From the NCBI RefSeq assembly GCF_023516555.1, contig NZ_JAMGBD010000002.1:1-64000 (forward strand): a stretch of DNA of 64,000 nucleotides, read 5' to 3'. The notes below the pieces were generated by a model. That model ran no database searches, was not told the DNA's origin, and saw only the letters and a program-made list of their open reading frames with translations. Positions 27,616 through 36,778 of the stretch are shown in pieces; the first letter of the stretch is position 1, and each line of letters opens with the position of its first letter. The position numbers and the translations under genes are program-made. Origin of the DNA: Sphingomonas alba (GTDB lineage: Bacteria; Pseudomonadota; Alphaproteobacteria; Sphingomonadales; Sphingomonadaceae).

Positions 27616-28833
27616 TCAGGCGTTGGCGGCGATGAATTTCTCGACGACCGGCGCAATCTGCTCGCGCCACTTGCGGCCATTAAAAATGCCGTAGTGGCCG
27701 ACACCCTTGGCCAGGAGATATTCCTTCTTCGAGGCTGCAAGCGTCGATGCGAGCCCGAGCGCGGCGTGGGTCTGGCCAATGCCGCTGATGTCGTCGCGTT
27801 CGCCTTCGATGGCGAGGAGCGCCGTATCCTTGATCGCCTTGGGATCGACGAAGCGGCCGCGGTGCATCATCTCGCCCTTCGGCAGCAGGTGACGCTGGAA
27901 GACCACGTCGACGGTCTGAAGGTAATATTCGGCGGCCATGTCGCAGACCGAGAGATATTCGTCGTAGAAATGGCGGGTGGCGTCGGCACTTTCGTCGTCG
28001 CCGTCGACCAGATGCTTGAACATCTCCCAATGGCTGACAAGGTGGTTGCCGAGGTTCATGGTCATGAAGCCTGCGAGTTGCAGGAAGCCTGGGTAAACCT
28101 TCCGCCCTGCCCCCGGATAGATCATCGGCACCGTGGCGATGACATTGCGCTGGAACCAGGCGTGGGGCCGCTGGGTCGCCAGCGTGTTCACCGCCGTCGG
28201 CGCCTCGCGCGTATCGATGGGCCCGCCCATCATCGTCAAAGTCTTGGGGCGGCAGGGATGCTTGTCGGCATTCATCAGGGAGACGGCGGCATAGGCCGGA
28301 ACCGCGGGCTGGCAGACGGCAAGCATGTGGGCGTTCGGTCCGACCGCCTCCAGAAACTCGATGAGGTAATCGATATAGTCGTCGAGGTTGAAGCTGCCGT
28401 CCGACAACGGCACCAGCTTGGCATCGCGCCAGTCGGTGATGAACACATCATGCTTGGGCAGCATGCGCTCGACCGTGCCGCGGAGCAGGGTCGCATAGTG
28501 CCCCGACATGGGCGCGACGATCAGCAGCTTGGGCTGCCCGGTGACACCTTCCTTGGCGAAATGCAGGAGTTGGCCGAACGGCTTGCGGAGCGCGATTTCC
28601 TCGCGGACCGCGACGATCTTGCGGCCGACCTTGGTCTCGTGAAGTCCGAATTCGGGCTTGCCGCGCGACGCGGAGGCATGGGCAAAGACGTCGAGGCTGG
28701 CGGCGACGATTGGGCCCATATGGCCGTATGACAGAGGATTTGCGGGATTATTGAGCCAACCGGCACCCATGGCAGCGACCCGGCTTGCGCCGGCCAGCAG
28801 CGAGCGCTGCACCTCATAGGCGTCGTAGAGCAT
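27616..28833 (-). CDS. phaZ: Intracellular polyhydroxyalkanoate depolymerase
   Basis: This 405-residue enzyme should break down stored PHB granules. The N-terminus MLYDAYEVQRSLLAGASR is typical of PhaZ1-type depolymerases, as are the MSGHYATLLRGTVERMLP and VFITDWRDAKLVPL segments. The nucleophile motif LAVCQPAVPAYAAVS has cysteine in place of the lipase-box serine, as in the Ralstonia enzyme. KGVGHYGIFNGRKW near the end holds the catalytic histidine. I start at ATG 28833 after AAGGAC. No PHA synthase is in the window. Confidence 0.92.
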   Translation of the reverse strand: MLYDAYEVQRSLLAGASRVAAMGAGWLNNPANPLSYGHMGPIVAASLDVFAHASASRGKPEFGLHETKVGRKIVAVREEIALRKPFGQLLHFAKEGVTGQPKLLIVAPMSGHYATLLRGTVERMLPKHDVFITDWRDAKLVPLSDGSFNLDDYIDYLIEFLEAVGPNAHMLAVCQPAVPAYAAVSLMNADKHPCRPKTLTMMGGPIDTREAPTAVNTLATQRPHAWFQRNVIATVPMIYPGAGRKVYPGFLQLAGFMTMNLGNHLVSHWEMFKHLVDGDDESADATRHFYDEYLSVCDMAAEYYLQTVDVVFQRHLLPKGEMMHRGRFVDPKAIKDTALLAIEGERDDISGIGQTHAALGLASTLAASKKEYLLAKGVGHYGIFNGRKWREQIAPVVEKFIAANA

Positions 28834-28939
28834 CAAATGTCCTTGGGAAGATGATTGTCGATCACGAATTAACGAGATTGGGGCCGAACGGGTCCGCATG
28901 CAAGGTAAATGCTGCACTGCACCTCTTGCGTTGCGGCAA

Positions 28940-28968
28940 TTGAGGCTTGCCCGCCACACTGCTAGTCG
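28940..28968 (+). promoter_or_regulatory. Candidate promoter of the ABC transporter gene
   Basis: TTGAGG (28940-28945), a 17-base spacer and TAGTCG (28963-28968) lie directly upstream of the ATG at 28977. Transcription from it would start within a few bases of the start codon, so the mRNA may be leaderless; no Shine-Dalgarno is seen. Confidence 0.35.
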
Positions 28969-28976
28969 GTGCGCTA

Positions 28977-30746
28977 ATGGCTACCGACCCAACGACGCCC
29001 GCCAAGCGCAGCCTTTCCAGCCTGCGGATGGTCTGGGACCATGCGACCCGCTATCCCGGTCATGTCGTGGCGGCGGCCATTGCATTGCTCGTTGCAGCCG
29101 CCGCGACGACCGGCGTTCCGTACGCCTTCAAGCTGATCATCGACAAAGGCTTCTCCGGCAGCGGCGAGATTGGCCGCTGGTTCGAATATCTCCTGCTGCT
29201 GGTGCTGGTGATGGCGGCGGCCACCTCCGTCCGCTTTTATTTCGTTTCCTGGCTGGGTGAGCGAGTCGTCGCCGACATCCGGCTGGCGGTTCATCGCAAC
29301 CTGCTCAGGATGGCGCCTGGCTTCTTCGAGGAGAACCGGCCGGCCGAGATCACCAGCCGAATCACCGTGGACACGACAATCATCGAACAGGTCGTTGGAA
29401 CGACCATTTCGGTCGCCCTGCGTAACATCGTCATGGGCATCGGCTGCGCAGTGATCCTGTTCGTTCTGGCACCGAAACTGGCCAGCATGATGCTGCTCGG
29501 CATTCCGCTGGTGGTGATCCCCCTTACCGTGCTGGGCCGCCGGGTCCGGGCGATTTCGCGAAAGAGCCAGGACCGCATTGCCGACGTTGGAACCGTTACC
29601 GGCGAAGTCCTCGGCGCGATGAAAGTCGTCCAAGCTTTCAACCAGCAGCAGCGCGAGGCCGAGCGCTTCCGCGACGCGACCGAGACGGTCTTCGCCACTG
29701 CCAAGAAGCGCATCCTCCTGCGCGCGCTGATGACCTTCACCATCATCGCCCTGATGTTTTCGGCGATCACCTGGGTCATCTGGCAGGGGGCCATCGACGT
29801 TAGCGCCGGCAGGATGACTGGCGGCACGATCGCAGCGTTCGTGCTCTACGGCGGCCTTCTGGCCGGCGCCTTCGGAGCATTGTCCGAGGTCTATGGCGAC
29901 CTGTTACGTGCGGCAGGGGCAGCAGAGCGCCTCAGCGAATTGCGCAATGCCGAGCCGACGATCAAGGCCCCTGCCCAGCCGACGCCCCTGCCCGAGCCGG
30001 CAAAGGGATTGCTGGAGTTCAAATCGGTCGAATTCCGTTACCCGACGCGTCAGGACGTATCGGCTCTCCACGAATTCTCGCTGGCGGTCAGGCCGAACGA
30101 AAGGCTGGCAGTCGTCGGCCCATCGGGATCCGGCAAATCGACCATCTTCCAGCTGGCGCAGCGCTTCTACGACCCGCAGGCGGGCAGCGTTTCGATCGAC
30201 GGCGTGGACTTGAAGGCCGCCGATCCGGCCGATGTCCGCTCGCGTATCGCGATGGTGCCTCAGGAGACGGTGATTTTCGCCGCTTCGGCCCGTGACAACC
30301 TTCGCTACGGCAACTGGGTCGCCACCGAAGACGAGCTTTGGGAAGCCGCGCGCGATGCCAATGCGGAGGCCTTCCTTCGTGCCCTCCCCGAAGGACTCGA
30401 CACATACATGGGTGAAGGTGGCGCCCGCCTGTCCGGCGGCCAGCGCCAGCGCATTGCAATTGCCCGAGCGCTATTGCGCCGCGCGCCGCTGCTATTGCTC
30501 GATGAAGCCACCAGCGCGCTCGATGCCGAGAGCGAGAAGCTTGTCCAGGACGCGCTGGAACGGTTGATGGAAACGCGGACGACGATCATCATCGCGCATC
30601 GGCTGGCGACCGTGCGCGCAGCCGACCGGATCATCGTCCTGGATCAAGGCCGCATCGTCGAGGAAGGCACACATGCCTCGCTGAGCGGCTCGGAAGGTCT
30701 CTATGCCCGGCTCGCGCGCCTGCAATTCGACGGGTTGGCGGCATAA
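28977..30746 (+). CDS. ABC exporter, fused permease and ATPase (MsbA/HlyB type)
   Basis: The 589-residue half-transporter has an N-terminal six-helix type 1 exporter domain (about residues 25-310) and a C-terminal ATPase. Walker A GPSGSGKST, Q-loop VPQETVIF, signature LSGGQRQR, Walker B LLLLDEATSALD and H-loop IIAHRLATV are all intact. It likely functions as a homodimer exporting a lipid or drug; the substrate is not deducible. ATG 28977 is used because it fits the domain start. Confidence 0.9.
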   Translation: MATDPTTPAKRSLSSLRMVWDHATRYPGHVVAAAIALLVAAAATTGVPYAFKLIIDKGFSGSGEIGRWFEYLLLLVLVMAAATSVRFYFVSWLGERVVADIRLAVHRNLLRMAPGFFEENRPAEITSRITVDTTIIEQVVGTTISVALRNIVMGIGCAVILFVLAPKLASMMLLGIPLVVIPLTVLGRRVRAISRKSQDRIADVGTVTGEVLGAMKVVQAFNQQQREAERFRDATETVFATAKKRILLRALMTFTIIALMFSAITWVIWQGAIDVSAGRMTGGTIAAFVLYGGLLAGAFGALSEVYGDLLRAAGAAERLSELRNAEPTIKAPAQPTPLPEPAKGLLEFKSVEFRYPTRQDVSALHEFSLAVRPNERLAVVGPSGSGKSTIFQLAQRFYDPQAGSVSIDGVDLKAADPADVRSRIAMVPQETVIFAASARDNLRYGNWVATEDELWEAARDANAEAFLRALPEGLDTYMGEGGARLSGGQRQRIAIARALLRRAPLLLLDEATSALDAESEKLVQDALERLMETRTTIIIAHRLATVRAADRIIVLDQGRIVEEGTHASLSGSEGLYARLARLQFDGLAA

Positions 30747-30814
30747 CCGGTCGGCATTGTTACCATGCCGCCTGTTCAGTCGGCAGCAAGGCCATTTGCC
30801 GCTAAACGGCGTGC

Positions 30815-31318
30815 ATGCGACGCAACATTGGTAGACGAGCCTTTCTAGGCCTGGCCGGCACAGCGACCGTCGGCGCGATTGCGACGGCGGCCTGCAGCCG
30901 CACCCCAGCCCGCAAGTTCGAGATCCAGCTGTCCGACGCCCAATGGCGGCAGCGGCTGGGCAATGAGCGCTTCCACATCCTACGCGAAGCCGGCACCGAG
31001 CCTGCCTTCACCAGCCCGCTATTGAACGAGCATCGCAAGGGCACGTTCGTCTGCGCGGCCTGCAACTTGCCTCTGTTCAGTTCGGCGACGAAGTTCGACA
31101 GCGGCACGGGCTGGCCGAGCTTCTGGAATGCCCTGCCGAACGCGGTCGTCTATAATCGCGACTTGTCCTTCGGAATGATCCGCACGGAAGAATTATGCCG
31201 TCGCTGCGGCGGGCACCTCGGCCATGTGTTCGATGACGGCCCGCGGCCCACCGGCAAGCGGCATTGCATCAACGGCCTGGCGTTGAAATTCGTGCCCGCG
31301 ACCGGACGCGCTGCATGA
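30815..31318 (+). CDS. msrB: Exported peptide-methionine (R)-S-oxide reductase
   Basis: This 167-residue MsrB has zinc ligands C80/C83 (FVCAACN) and C128/C131 (LCRRCGG), the core SGTGWPSFW, and catalytic C151 in KRHCINGLAL. Unusually it has a twin-arginine-like leader NIGRRAFLGLAG and a possible lipobox (ATAACS, Cys27), so it should act in the periplasm, perhaps as a lipoprotein. Its stop overlaps the start of the DipZ-like gene (ATGA), suggesting a dedicated reductant source. Confidence 0.92.
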   Translation: MRRNIGRRAFLGLAGTATVGAIATAACSRTPARKFEIQLSDAQWRQRLGNERFHILREAGTEPAFTSPLLNEHRKGTFVCAACNLPLFSSATKFDSGTGWPSFWNALPNAVVYNRDLSFGMIRTEELCRRCGGHLGHVFDDGPRPTGKRHCINGLALKFVPATGRAA

Positions 31319-33018
31319 CTTTATTTCTGCTCGCCTATTTGGGTGGCGTCCTGACCATCCTCAGCCCCTGCATCCTGCCGGTGCTTCCCTTCGTCTTCGC
31401 CCGCGCAGACCGGCCGTTTGTGAAGAGCGGCCTGCCCTTGCTGGTCGGAATGGCCCTGTCGTTCGCGGCCATCGCCACTCTGGCGGCGGTCGGTGGTGGC
31501 TGGGCAGTGGAAGCCAATCGGGTCGGCCGCGCAATTGCGCTGATCCTGTTTGCCGGCTTTGCGCTCCTGCTGATCTTCCCGAGCCTGTCCGATCGGGCGA
31601 TGCAACCGCTAGTCCGGCTTGGGGAGCGGTTGTCAGGTCCGGGCCGCAAGGAAGGCATTGGCGGGTCGTTGCTGCTGGGACTTGCGACCGGCCTGTTATG
31701 GGCACCGTGCGCGGGCCCGATCCTGGGGCTGATCCTGACTGGCGCGGCGTTGTCCGGGGCGAGCGCGAATACGGTCCTGCTACTCCTCGCCTATGCGCTG
31801 GGCGCCGCGACCTCGCTTGGCTTGGCGCTGCTGATCGGCGGCAGGGTTTTCACGGCGATGAAGAAGTCGCTGGGCGCCGGCCAGTGGGTGCGCCGGGCGC
31901 TTGGCGTGCTGGTGCTGGCGGCCGTCGTGGTCATCGCGCTGGGCCTCGACACCAAATTGCTGACCAAGGTCTCAAGCAGCCAGACCAATGCGATCGAGAC
32001 CGGCCTGGCGAAGGCGCTGGGCATGGAAGACCGCATGCCGAGCGGCGGCTCCGCCAGTCTCAGCGACCAGGGACCGATGCCGCCATTTGACGGCGCGACG
32101 GGATGGCTGAATAGCGCGCCGCTCGATGCCAAGGCCTTGAAAGGCAAGGTCGTCCTGGTCGACTTCTGGACGTACAGCTGCATCAACTGCATCCGAACCA
32201 TCCCCGAGATCGAGGCGCTGCATAAACGCTATGCCAAGGACGGGCTGGTAATCGTCGGCGTCCACACCCCGGAATTCGCCTTCGAGCGTGACCCCGCCAA
32301 CATCCGCAAGGCCATCGGCGACTTCGGCATCACCTACCCCGTCGCCATCGACAGCAACTACACAATCTGGCGCGCCTTCAAGAATCAGTATTGGCCGGCG
32401 CATTACCTTGCCGATGCCGATGGACGCATTCGCTACCACCATTTCGGCGAGGGCGGTGCGGCACAGACTGAGGCGGCCATCCGTACATTGCTCGCCGAGG
32501 CTGGACGCAATCCGGGCGACGGAATGGCGCAGGAACAGGCCCAAGGGGCGAGCGCGGCTGCGTCCGGCGAGGCCGCGACCCGCGAAACCTATGTCGGCTT
32601 CGGGCGAGGCGCGAATTTCGCGTCGCCGGGCGGGTTCGTGCGCGGCAAGCCGGCGAGTTACGCGGTTCCGGCTCGACTGGCGCCTGGCCAGTGGGCTTAT
32701 GGCGGGCAATGGACGGTCGAGCTGTCACGCGGCCGATTGAACGCGGCAGGCGGCTCAATCACCATGCGGTTCAAGGCTCGCGACCTGCACCTGGTTCTGG
32801 GTAGCCCAAATAGCAAACCGGTCCGCTTCAGGGTGGCGCTCGACGGCAAGGCACCCGGCGCCGACCACGGCATGGATATCGACGCAGCAGGCAACGGCCA
32901 GGTAACGGACCACCGCCTCTATCAGCTCATCCGGCAGAAGAGCGGCGCCGCCGAGCGGACCTTCACCATCACTTTCCTCGATCCGGGCGTCGAGGCCTAC
33001 GCGTTTACCTTCGGCTAG
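31315..33018 (+). CDS. DipZ-like thiol-disulfide transporter: CcdA membrane domain plus periplasmic thioredoxin
   Basis: This 567-residue protein has about six transmembrane helices (1-240) with the redox cysteines C19 (LSPCILPVLP) and C132 (APCAGP), as in CcdA/DsbD. Next comes a thioredoxin-like domain with C289-x-x-C292 in TYSCINCIRTIPE, and a C-terminal beta-rich DipZ domain (about 420-567). It should move electrons from cytosolic thioredoxin to the periplasm. ATG 31315 overlaps msrB by 4 bases, which suggests that it reduces MsrB. Confidence 0.88.
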   Translation: MTLFLLAYLGGVLTILSPCILPVLPFVFARADRPFVKSGLPLLVGMALSFAAIATLAAVGGGWAVEANRVGRAIALILFAGFALLLIFPSLSDRAMQPLVRLGERLSGPGRKEGIGGSLLLGLATGLLWAPCAGPILGLILTGAALSGASANTVLLLLAYALGAATSLGLALLIGGRVFTAMKKSLGAGQWVRRALGVLVLAAVVVIALGLDTKLLTKVSSSQTNAIETGLAKALGMEDRMPSGGSASLSDQGPMPPFDGATGWLNSAPLDAKALKGKVVLVDFWTYSCINCIRTIPEIEALHKRYAKDGLVIVGVHTPEFAFERDPANIRKAIGDFGITYPVAIDSNYTIWRAFKNQYWPAHYLADADGRIRYHHFGEGGAAQTEAAIRTLLAEAGRNPGDGMAQEQAQGASAAASGEAATRETYVGFGRGANFASPGGFVRGKPASYAVPARLAPGQWAYGGQWTVELSRGRLNAAGGSITMRFKARDLHLVLGSPNSKPVRFRVALDGKAPGADHGMDIDAAGNGQVTDHRLYQLIRQKSGAAERTFTITFLDPGVEAYAFTFG

Positions 33019-33058
33019 GTTGGTCGCCATCCGTCTTGCGACCCGCTAGGGCGCGGCC

Positions 33059-34237
33059 ATGGCCCCTCCCCGCACCTTCGACGCGATTATCATTGGCGCC
33101 GGCGCGGCGGGCATGTTTTGCGCCGCGTTGGCGGGGCAACGCGGGCGGCGCGTGCTGCTGATCGATCACTCGCCGGAGCCGGGGCGCAAGATCATCATCT
33201 CCGGCGGCGGACGCTGCAACTTCACCAACGTCGGCGCGGGCGCCGGGAATTTCCTGTCCGCCAACCCGCATTTCGCCAAGTCGGCTCTGGGACGTTTCGC
33301 GCCGGCCGATTTCATCGCACTGGTGGATAAGCACGGCATCGCCTGGCACGAGAAGACGCTGGGGCAGCTGTTCTGCGACGGCTCGTCGAAGCAGATCGTC
33401 GCCATGCTGTTGGATGAATGCGCGGCTGGCGGGGTTGAGCTCGCCTTCGGGCAGGCTGCGACAGTCGAGCATCGGGACGGCGGCTTCGAAGTCGGGCTGG
33501 GCGCTAAAACGGCACGGGCGCCGGCATTGGTGCTGGCCACAGGCGGCCTGTCGATCCCCAAGCTCGGCGCCACGAGTTTCGCATATGACGTCGCGCGGCG
33601 CTTCGGCCTGAAAATCGTCGAACCAAGGCCAGCGCTGGTGCCGCTGACCCTTCCGGGCGAGCAGGCCCTGTTCAAGACCCTCTCGGGCGTATCGGCGGAG
33701 GTCGTGGCCAGCGCCGGAACCGGGCGGTTTCGCGAGGCCGCCTTGTTCACCCACCGCGGCCTGTCGGGGCCGGCGATCCTCCAAGTCTCCTCCTACTGGA
33801 AACACGGTGAGCCGGTGACGATCGATTTCCTACCCGACCGACAGCGGGGCTGGTTGCGGCAGGCGAAGCGAGAAGAGCCGCGCGCATCTTTGCGGCGTAT
33901 CGTCGGGCGCCTGCTCCCTGAGCGGCTGGCGGAGACCTTGCTGGAGCAGGTCGGGGCTGGCGGCGACGTCGGCAACATAGCCGACCGGACGCTCGAAGAT
34001 ATCGAGAAGCGACTGGCCGGCTGGCAGTTCACGCCCAACGGAAGCGAGGGGTTCGCCAAGGCCGAAGTCACGATTGGGGGTATCAGCACTGCCGAGCTGT
34101 CGTCGAAGACTATGGAGGCGAAGCGGTTGCCGGGCCTGTACGCGATCGGCGAAGCGGTCGATGTCACGGGCTGGCTGGGCGGTTATAATTTCCAATGGGC
34201 CTGGGCGAGCGCTCATGCCGCGGCGCAGGCGCTTTAG
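33059..34237 (+). CDS. HI0933/YhiN-family FAD-binding flavoprotein
   Basis: This 392-residue protein has an N-terminal FAD motif, AIIIGAGAAGMFCAALAG (about residues 8-25), and the family hallmark GRKIIISGGGRCNFTN (42-57), followed by FAPADFIALVDKHGIAWHEK. The C-terminus has EAVDVTGWLGGYNFQWAWASA, also diagnostic. Relatives are annotated as aminoacetone oxidase family or TIGR03862, without a firm substrate. The end overlaps the convergent methyltransferase gene by 4 bases. Confidence 0.87.
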   Translation: MAPPRTFDAIIIGAGAAGMFCAALAGQRGRRVLLIDHSPEPGRKIIISGGGRCNFTNVGAGAGNFLSANPHFAKSALGRFAPADFIALVDKHGIAWHEKTLGQLFCDGSSKQIVAMLLDECAAGGVELAFGQAATVEHRDGGFEVGLGAKTARAPALVLATGGLSIPKLGATSFAYDVARRFGLKIVEPRPALVPLTLPGEQALFKTLSGVSAEVVASAGTGRFREAALFTHRGLSGPAILQVSSYWKHGEPVTIDFLPDRQRGWLRQAKREEPRASLRRIVGRLLPERLAETLLEQVGAGGDVGNIADRTLEDIEKRLAGWQFTPNGSEGFAKAEVTIGGISTAELSSKTMEAKRLPGLYAIGEAVDVTGWLGGYNFQWAWASAHAAAQAL

Positions 34238-34845
34238 GCTCGCCTGAACACCGCCCATTGGAAGCGTTGGTCCGAGCCCCAGGGCGTGATGTGGGTCTCG
34301 ATCCAGTCGGCGACGGGCACGAAGTCATCACCGAGTTCAGCCGAAAGACCGGCGGCGTCGTATCGATGAACAGGGAGTCCGCTGCATTTGTCAGGTCCAT
34401 CGAGGGCGAAGGTGGCGACGATGACATGGCTGCCTGGGTGGGTACCGGCGAGTAACGCGCGCCTGTAGGCTTGGCGCTCGTCGGGTGTCGTCAGGAAATG
34501 GAAGACCGCGCGGTCGTGCCAGATGTCGTAGGTTCTTGTCGGGCGCCAGTGGCGGATATCGGCGATCTCCCAGTGGGCCTGATCGGCGCGGGCGCCGAGC
34601 CTCCGTCGAACCGCGTCCAAGGCGGGCTCGGCAATGTCGACCAATGTGATGTCGGACCAGCCGCGATCGAGGAGTGCATCCGCAAGGACAGAAGCCCCTG
34701 CCCCGATGTCGACCAACGACTGCGAAGGGTTCGCGTCGATACGGTCGAGCGCCTCTAGTGAAGGCGATGGAGAATCTTGGAACCAGCTAACCTCGCCGGG
34801 CTGCTTGGTCTCGTACACTTGTCGCCAATGATCGCGCGGATCCAT
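34234..34845 (-). CDS. Class I SAM-dependent methyltransferase
   Basis: This 203-residue protein starts MDPRDHWRQVYETKQPGEVSWFQ, typical of a small methyltransferase group. SAM motif I is LVDIGAGASVLADALLDRG near residues 44-62, followed by TLVDIAEPAL and the motif IV-like YDIWHDRAVFHFL. The substrate is unknown; it resembles thiopurine or tellurite-type methyltransferases only loosely. It is convergent with the flavoprotein gene. Confidence 0.8.
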   Translation of the reverse strand: MDPRDHWRQVYETKQPGEVSWFQDSPSPSLEALDRIDANPSQSLVDIGAGASVLADALLDRGWSDITLVDIAEPALDAVRRRLGARADQAHWEIADIRHWRPTRTYDIWHDRAVFHFLTTPDERQAYRRALLAGTHPGSHVIVATFALDGPDKCSGLPVHRYDAAGLSAELGDDFVPVADWIETHITPWGSDQRFQWAVFRRA

Positions 34846-34875
34846 GGGGCGAGCCTAGGCGCGGCGGGGCCAAAC

Positions 34876-34904
34876 AAAAAGGGCGGCCCGTTGCCGGACC
34901 GCCC
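34876..34904 (-). terminator. tonB-exbBDD operon terminator
   Basis: On the minus strand GGGCGGTCCG, loop GCAA and CGGGCCGCCC (34904-34881, one wobble pair) are followed by TTTTTG. It lies 24 bases after the second exbD. Confidence 0.85.
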
Positions 34905-34927
34905 CTCTTCTTAAGCGGGTGGACCGC

Positions 34928-35362
34928 CTAGAAGGCCTTCATATAGGCTTCGTTACCGATGAAACCCATCTTTTCGACATGGGCCCGCTTGGTGACCGCG
35001 AGCACCTCGTCGACCGTGCCGTAAGGCGCCTCCGGCTCGGGCTGCAGGTGCAGCTCGGGGATCGGGTTCATCTGCTGCGAGACGTCCAGATACTGGCGCA
35101 GCTGGTCAAGGTTGACCCCCGTGCCATTCCAAGTGACGGTCCCATTCGCCGTGATCGAGAGCACGTTCTTGATCGGGTCGACCGGCGGCGGCGTGTTGTT
35201 CGCCTGGTTCACCGGCAGGTCCAGCTTCACCGCGTGAGTCTGGACCGGGATGGTGATGATTAGCATGATAAGAAGCACCAGCATGACGTCGATGAGCGGC
35301 GTCGTGTTGATGTCCATCATGGGTTCGCCAGATTCATTGTCACTGGTGGTTTGCATCGCCAT
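34928..35362 (-). CDS. exbD: ExbD/TolR biopolymer transport protein (second copy)
   Basis: This 144-residue protein has one membrane helix with the proton-pathway aspartate in INTTPLIDVMLVLLIMLIITIP (about residues 18-39) and a periplasmic domain. It energises TonB with ExbB. It shares the MAMQ start and the DINTTPL block with its neighbour but differs in the periplasmic part, so the two are diverged paralogs that may form mixed dimers. The start follows the other exbD by 18 bases. Confidence 0.93.
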   Translation of the reverse strand: MAMQTTSDNESGEPMMDINTTPLIDVMLVLLIMLIITIPVQTHAVKLDLPVNQANNTPPPVDPIKNVLSITANGTVTWNGTGVNLDQLRQYLDVSQQMNPIPELHLQPEPEAPYGTVDEVLAVTKRAHVEKMGFIGNEAYMKAF

Positions 35363-35380
35363 GGCGATAGTCTCCTGGCG

Positions 35381-35872
35381 TTACAGGCGGGTCGTGACCG
35401 CACCCGGGGGTGGTTCAGAGATGAACCCGACCCGAGCGAAGCCCGCGCGCTGCATGGTGAAAATGGTACCGCCGATGCACTTGTACGGCGTGTTCACGTC
35501 GCCGCGGATGTGCGCCTCCGGCATGTTCTCTTCGGTGACGTTCTGAGCGCCGCCAACATCCTTGATGAGCTTCTCAAGCTTCTCGACCGCCCGCTTCAAC
35601 AGCTCATCGCTGTCGACCTTGGTGATGTTCCAATACACCTCGCACGTGCCGCCAGGGCCTGCGCGAACCGAAAGGTTGACGTTTTCCGGCTTGGTCGTCG
35701 TCGGCTCGTAACGGACCGACGGCAGCTTGACCGGGATCGCCTGCAGAACGACCGGGACGGTGATCAGGAAGATGATGAGCAAAACCAGCATCACGTCGAC
35801 GAGCGGCGTGGTGTTGATGTCAGACATAGGGACGTCTTCGCCCTGGTCGTGCTCGCCTACTTGCATTGCCAT
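35381..35872 (-). CDS. exbD: ExbD/TolR biopolymer transport protein (first copy)
   Basis: This 163-residue protein has the helix INTTPLVDVMLVLLIIFLITVP with the key aspartate, and a longer periplasmic domain than the second copy, including a two-cysteine section (GGTCEVYW and YKCIGG) that could form a disulfide. GAGGAAG precedes the start. It lies between exbB and the second exbD in a tonB-exbB-exbD-exbD operon, a common arrangement in sphingomonads and xanthomonads. Confidence 0.93.
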   Translation of the reverse strand: MAMQVGEHDQGEDVPMSDINTTPLVDVMLVLLIIFLITVPVVLQAIPVKLPSVRYEPTTTKPENVNLSVRAGPGGTCEVYWNITKVDSDELLKRAVEKLEKLIKDVGGAQNVTEENMPEAHIRGDVNTPYKCIGGTIFTMQRAGFARVGFISEPPPGAVTTRL

Positions 35873-35954
35873 GTCTTGGCTTCCTCGAAACTACTTTACC
35901 GCCTTCGGATAACCCGGGCCGGCGCGATCTGGGACGCCGGCCCGAGCCTAAGGC

Positions 35955-36728
35955 TTAGCTGACGCGGGTCGGCTCGTTCGGAGCAGTCGCGCGGGCCGGA
36001 GCCGGAGCCGCCGCCTTCGGAGCCGGGCCCGAGGCCATCTTCGGCTTCACCGCACCGTTCGACATGATGTAGCCGTGGATGTCGTTCGTGAAGGCCGCGA
36101 GGTCTTCCATGATCGACTTGTTGCGGCGGATCAGCCAGTTGTAGGCGAGCACCGCCGGAACGGCGACGACGAGGCCGAGCGCGGTCATGATGAGCGCTTC
36201 ACCGACCGGGCCGGCGACGGTCGAAATGTCCGCCTGACCCGACGCGCCGATCTTGATGAGGGCGCGATAGATGCCGATGACGGTACCGAACAGGCCGATG
36301 AACGGAGCGGTCGAACCGACGGTCGCGAGGAAGGCGAGGCCTTCACCCAGGCGGGCGCCGATCGAACCCTGCGAACGAGCGAGGCTGTTGCCCATCCAGT
36401 CGTGCTGGTCGATCGGATCGGTCAGCTTGCCGTGCTGGTCCTGAGCAACGAGCGCATCGTCGACGATCGCACGATAAGCACTGCGCGATTCCAGCTTCGT
36501 CGAAGCTTCCTTCAGGTTCGCGGAGTTCCAGAAATTGGCGCGGACCTTGTTACCTTGGCTGATGATCTTCTGCTGCTGCAGCAGCTTGGTGAAGAGGATG
36601 TAGAAGCTGAAGATCGACATGCCGACCAGGATGATGAAGACGGTCCACGAAATGAGACCGCCCTGCTGGAGAGCCTGGAACAAGCCGTACGGATTGTTGC
36701 CGGCCGGCGCTGCTGCTGGAGTTGCCAT
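35955..36728 (-). CDS. exbB: MotA/TolQ/ExbB proton channel family protein
   Basis: This 257-residue inner membrane protein has three transmembrane segments: about residues 24-46 (SWTVFIILVGMSIFSFYILF), 133-155 and 175-200 (EALIMTALGLVVAVPAVLAYNW). VGSTAPFIGLFGTVIGIYRAL is the ExbB/TolQ signature. An Ala/Pro-rich tail ends the protein. It forms the proton-driven pentamer around ExbD and drives TonB. AAGGA lies 11 bases before the ATG. Confidence 0.94.
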   Translation of the reverse strand: MATPAAAPAGNNPYGLFQALQQGGLISWTVFIILVGMSIFSFYILFTKLLQQQKIISQGNKVRANFWNSANLKEASTKLESRSAYRAIVDDALVAQDQHGKLTDPIDQHDWMGNSLARSQGSIGARLGEGLAFLATVGSTAPFIGLFGTVIGIYRALIKIGASGQADISTVAGPVGEALIMTALGLVVAVPAVLAYNWLIRRNKSIMEDLAAFTNDIHGYIMSNGAVKPKMASGPAPKAAAPAPARATAPNEPTRVS

Positions 36729-36778
36729 AATTCAATTTTCCTTTTCGTAATCCGGTAATGTTTCGACTTTTACGGTTT

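Noticed and set aside
26187-27779. A 530-codon minus-strand frame opposite tadC and the small membrane protein gene
   Set aside because: Runs across a terminator and two plus-strand genes; no domain and no ribosome site.
33036-33052. TTGCGA and TAGGGC before the flavoprotein gene as a promoter
   Set aside because: The two elements are only about five bases apart, too close for a sigma70 promoter.
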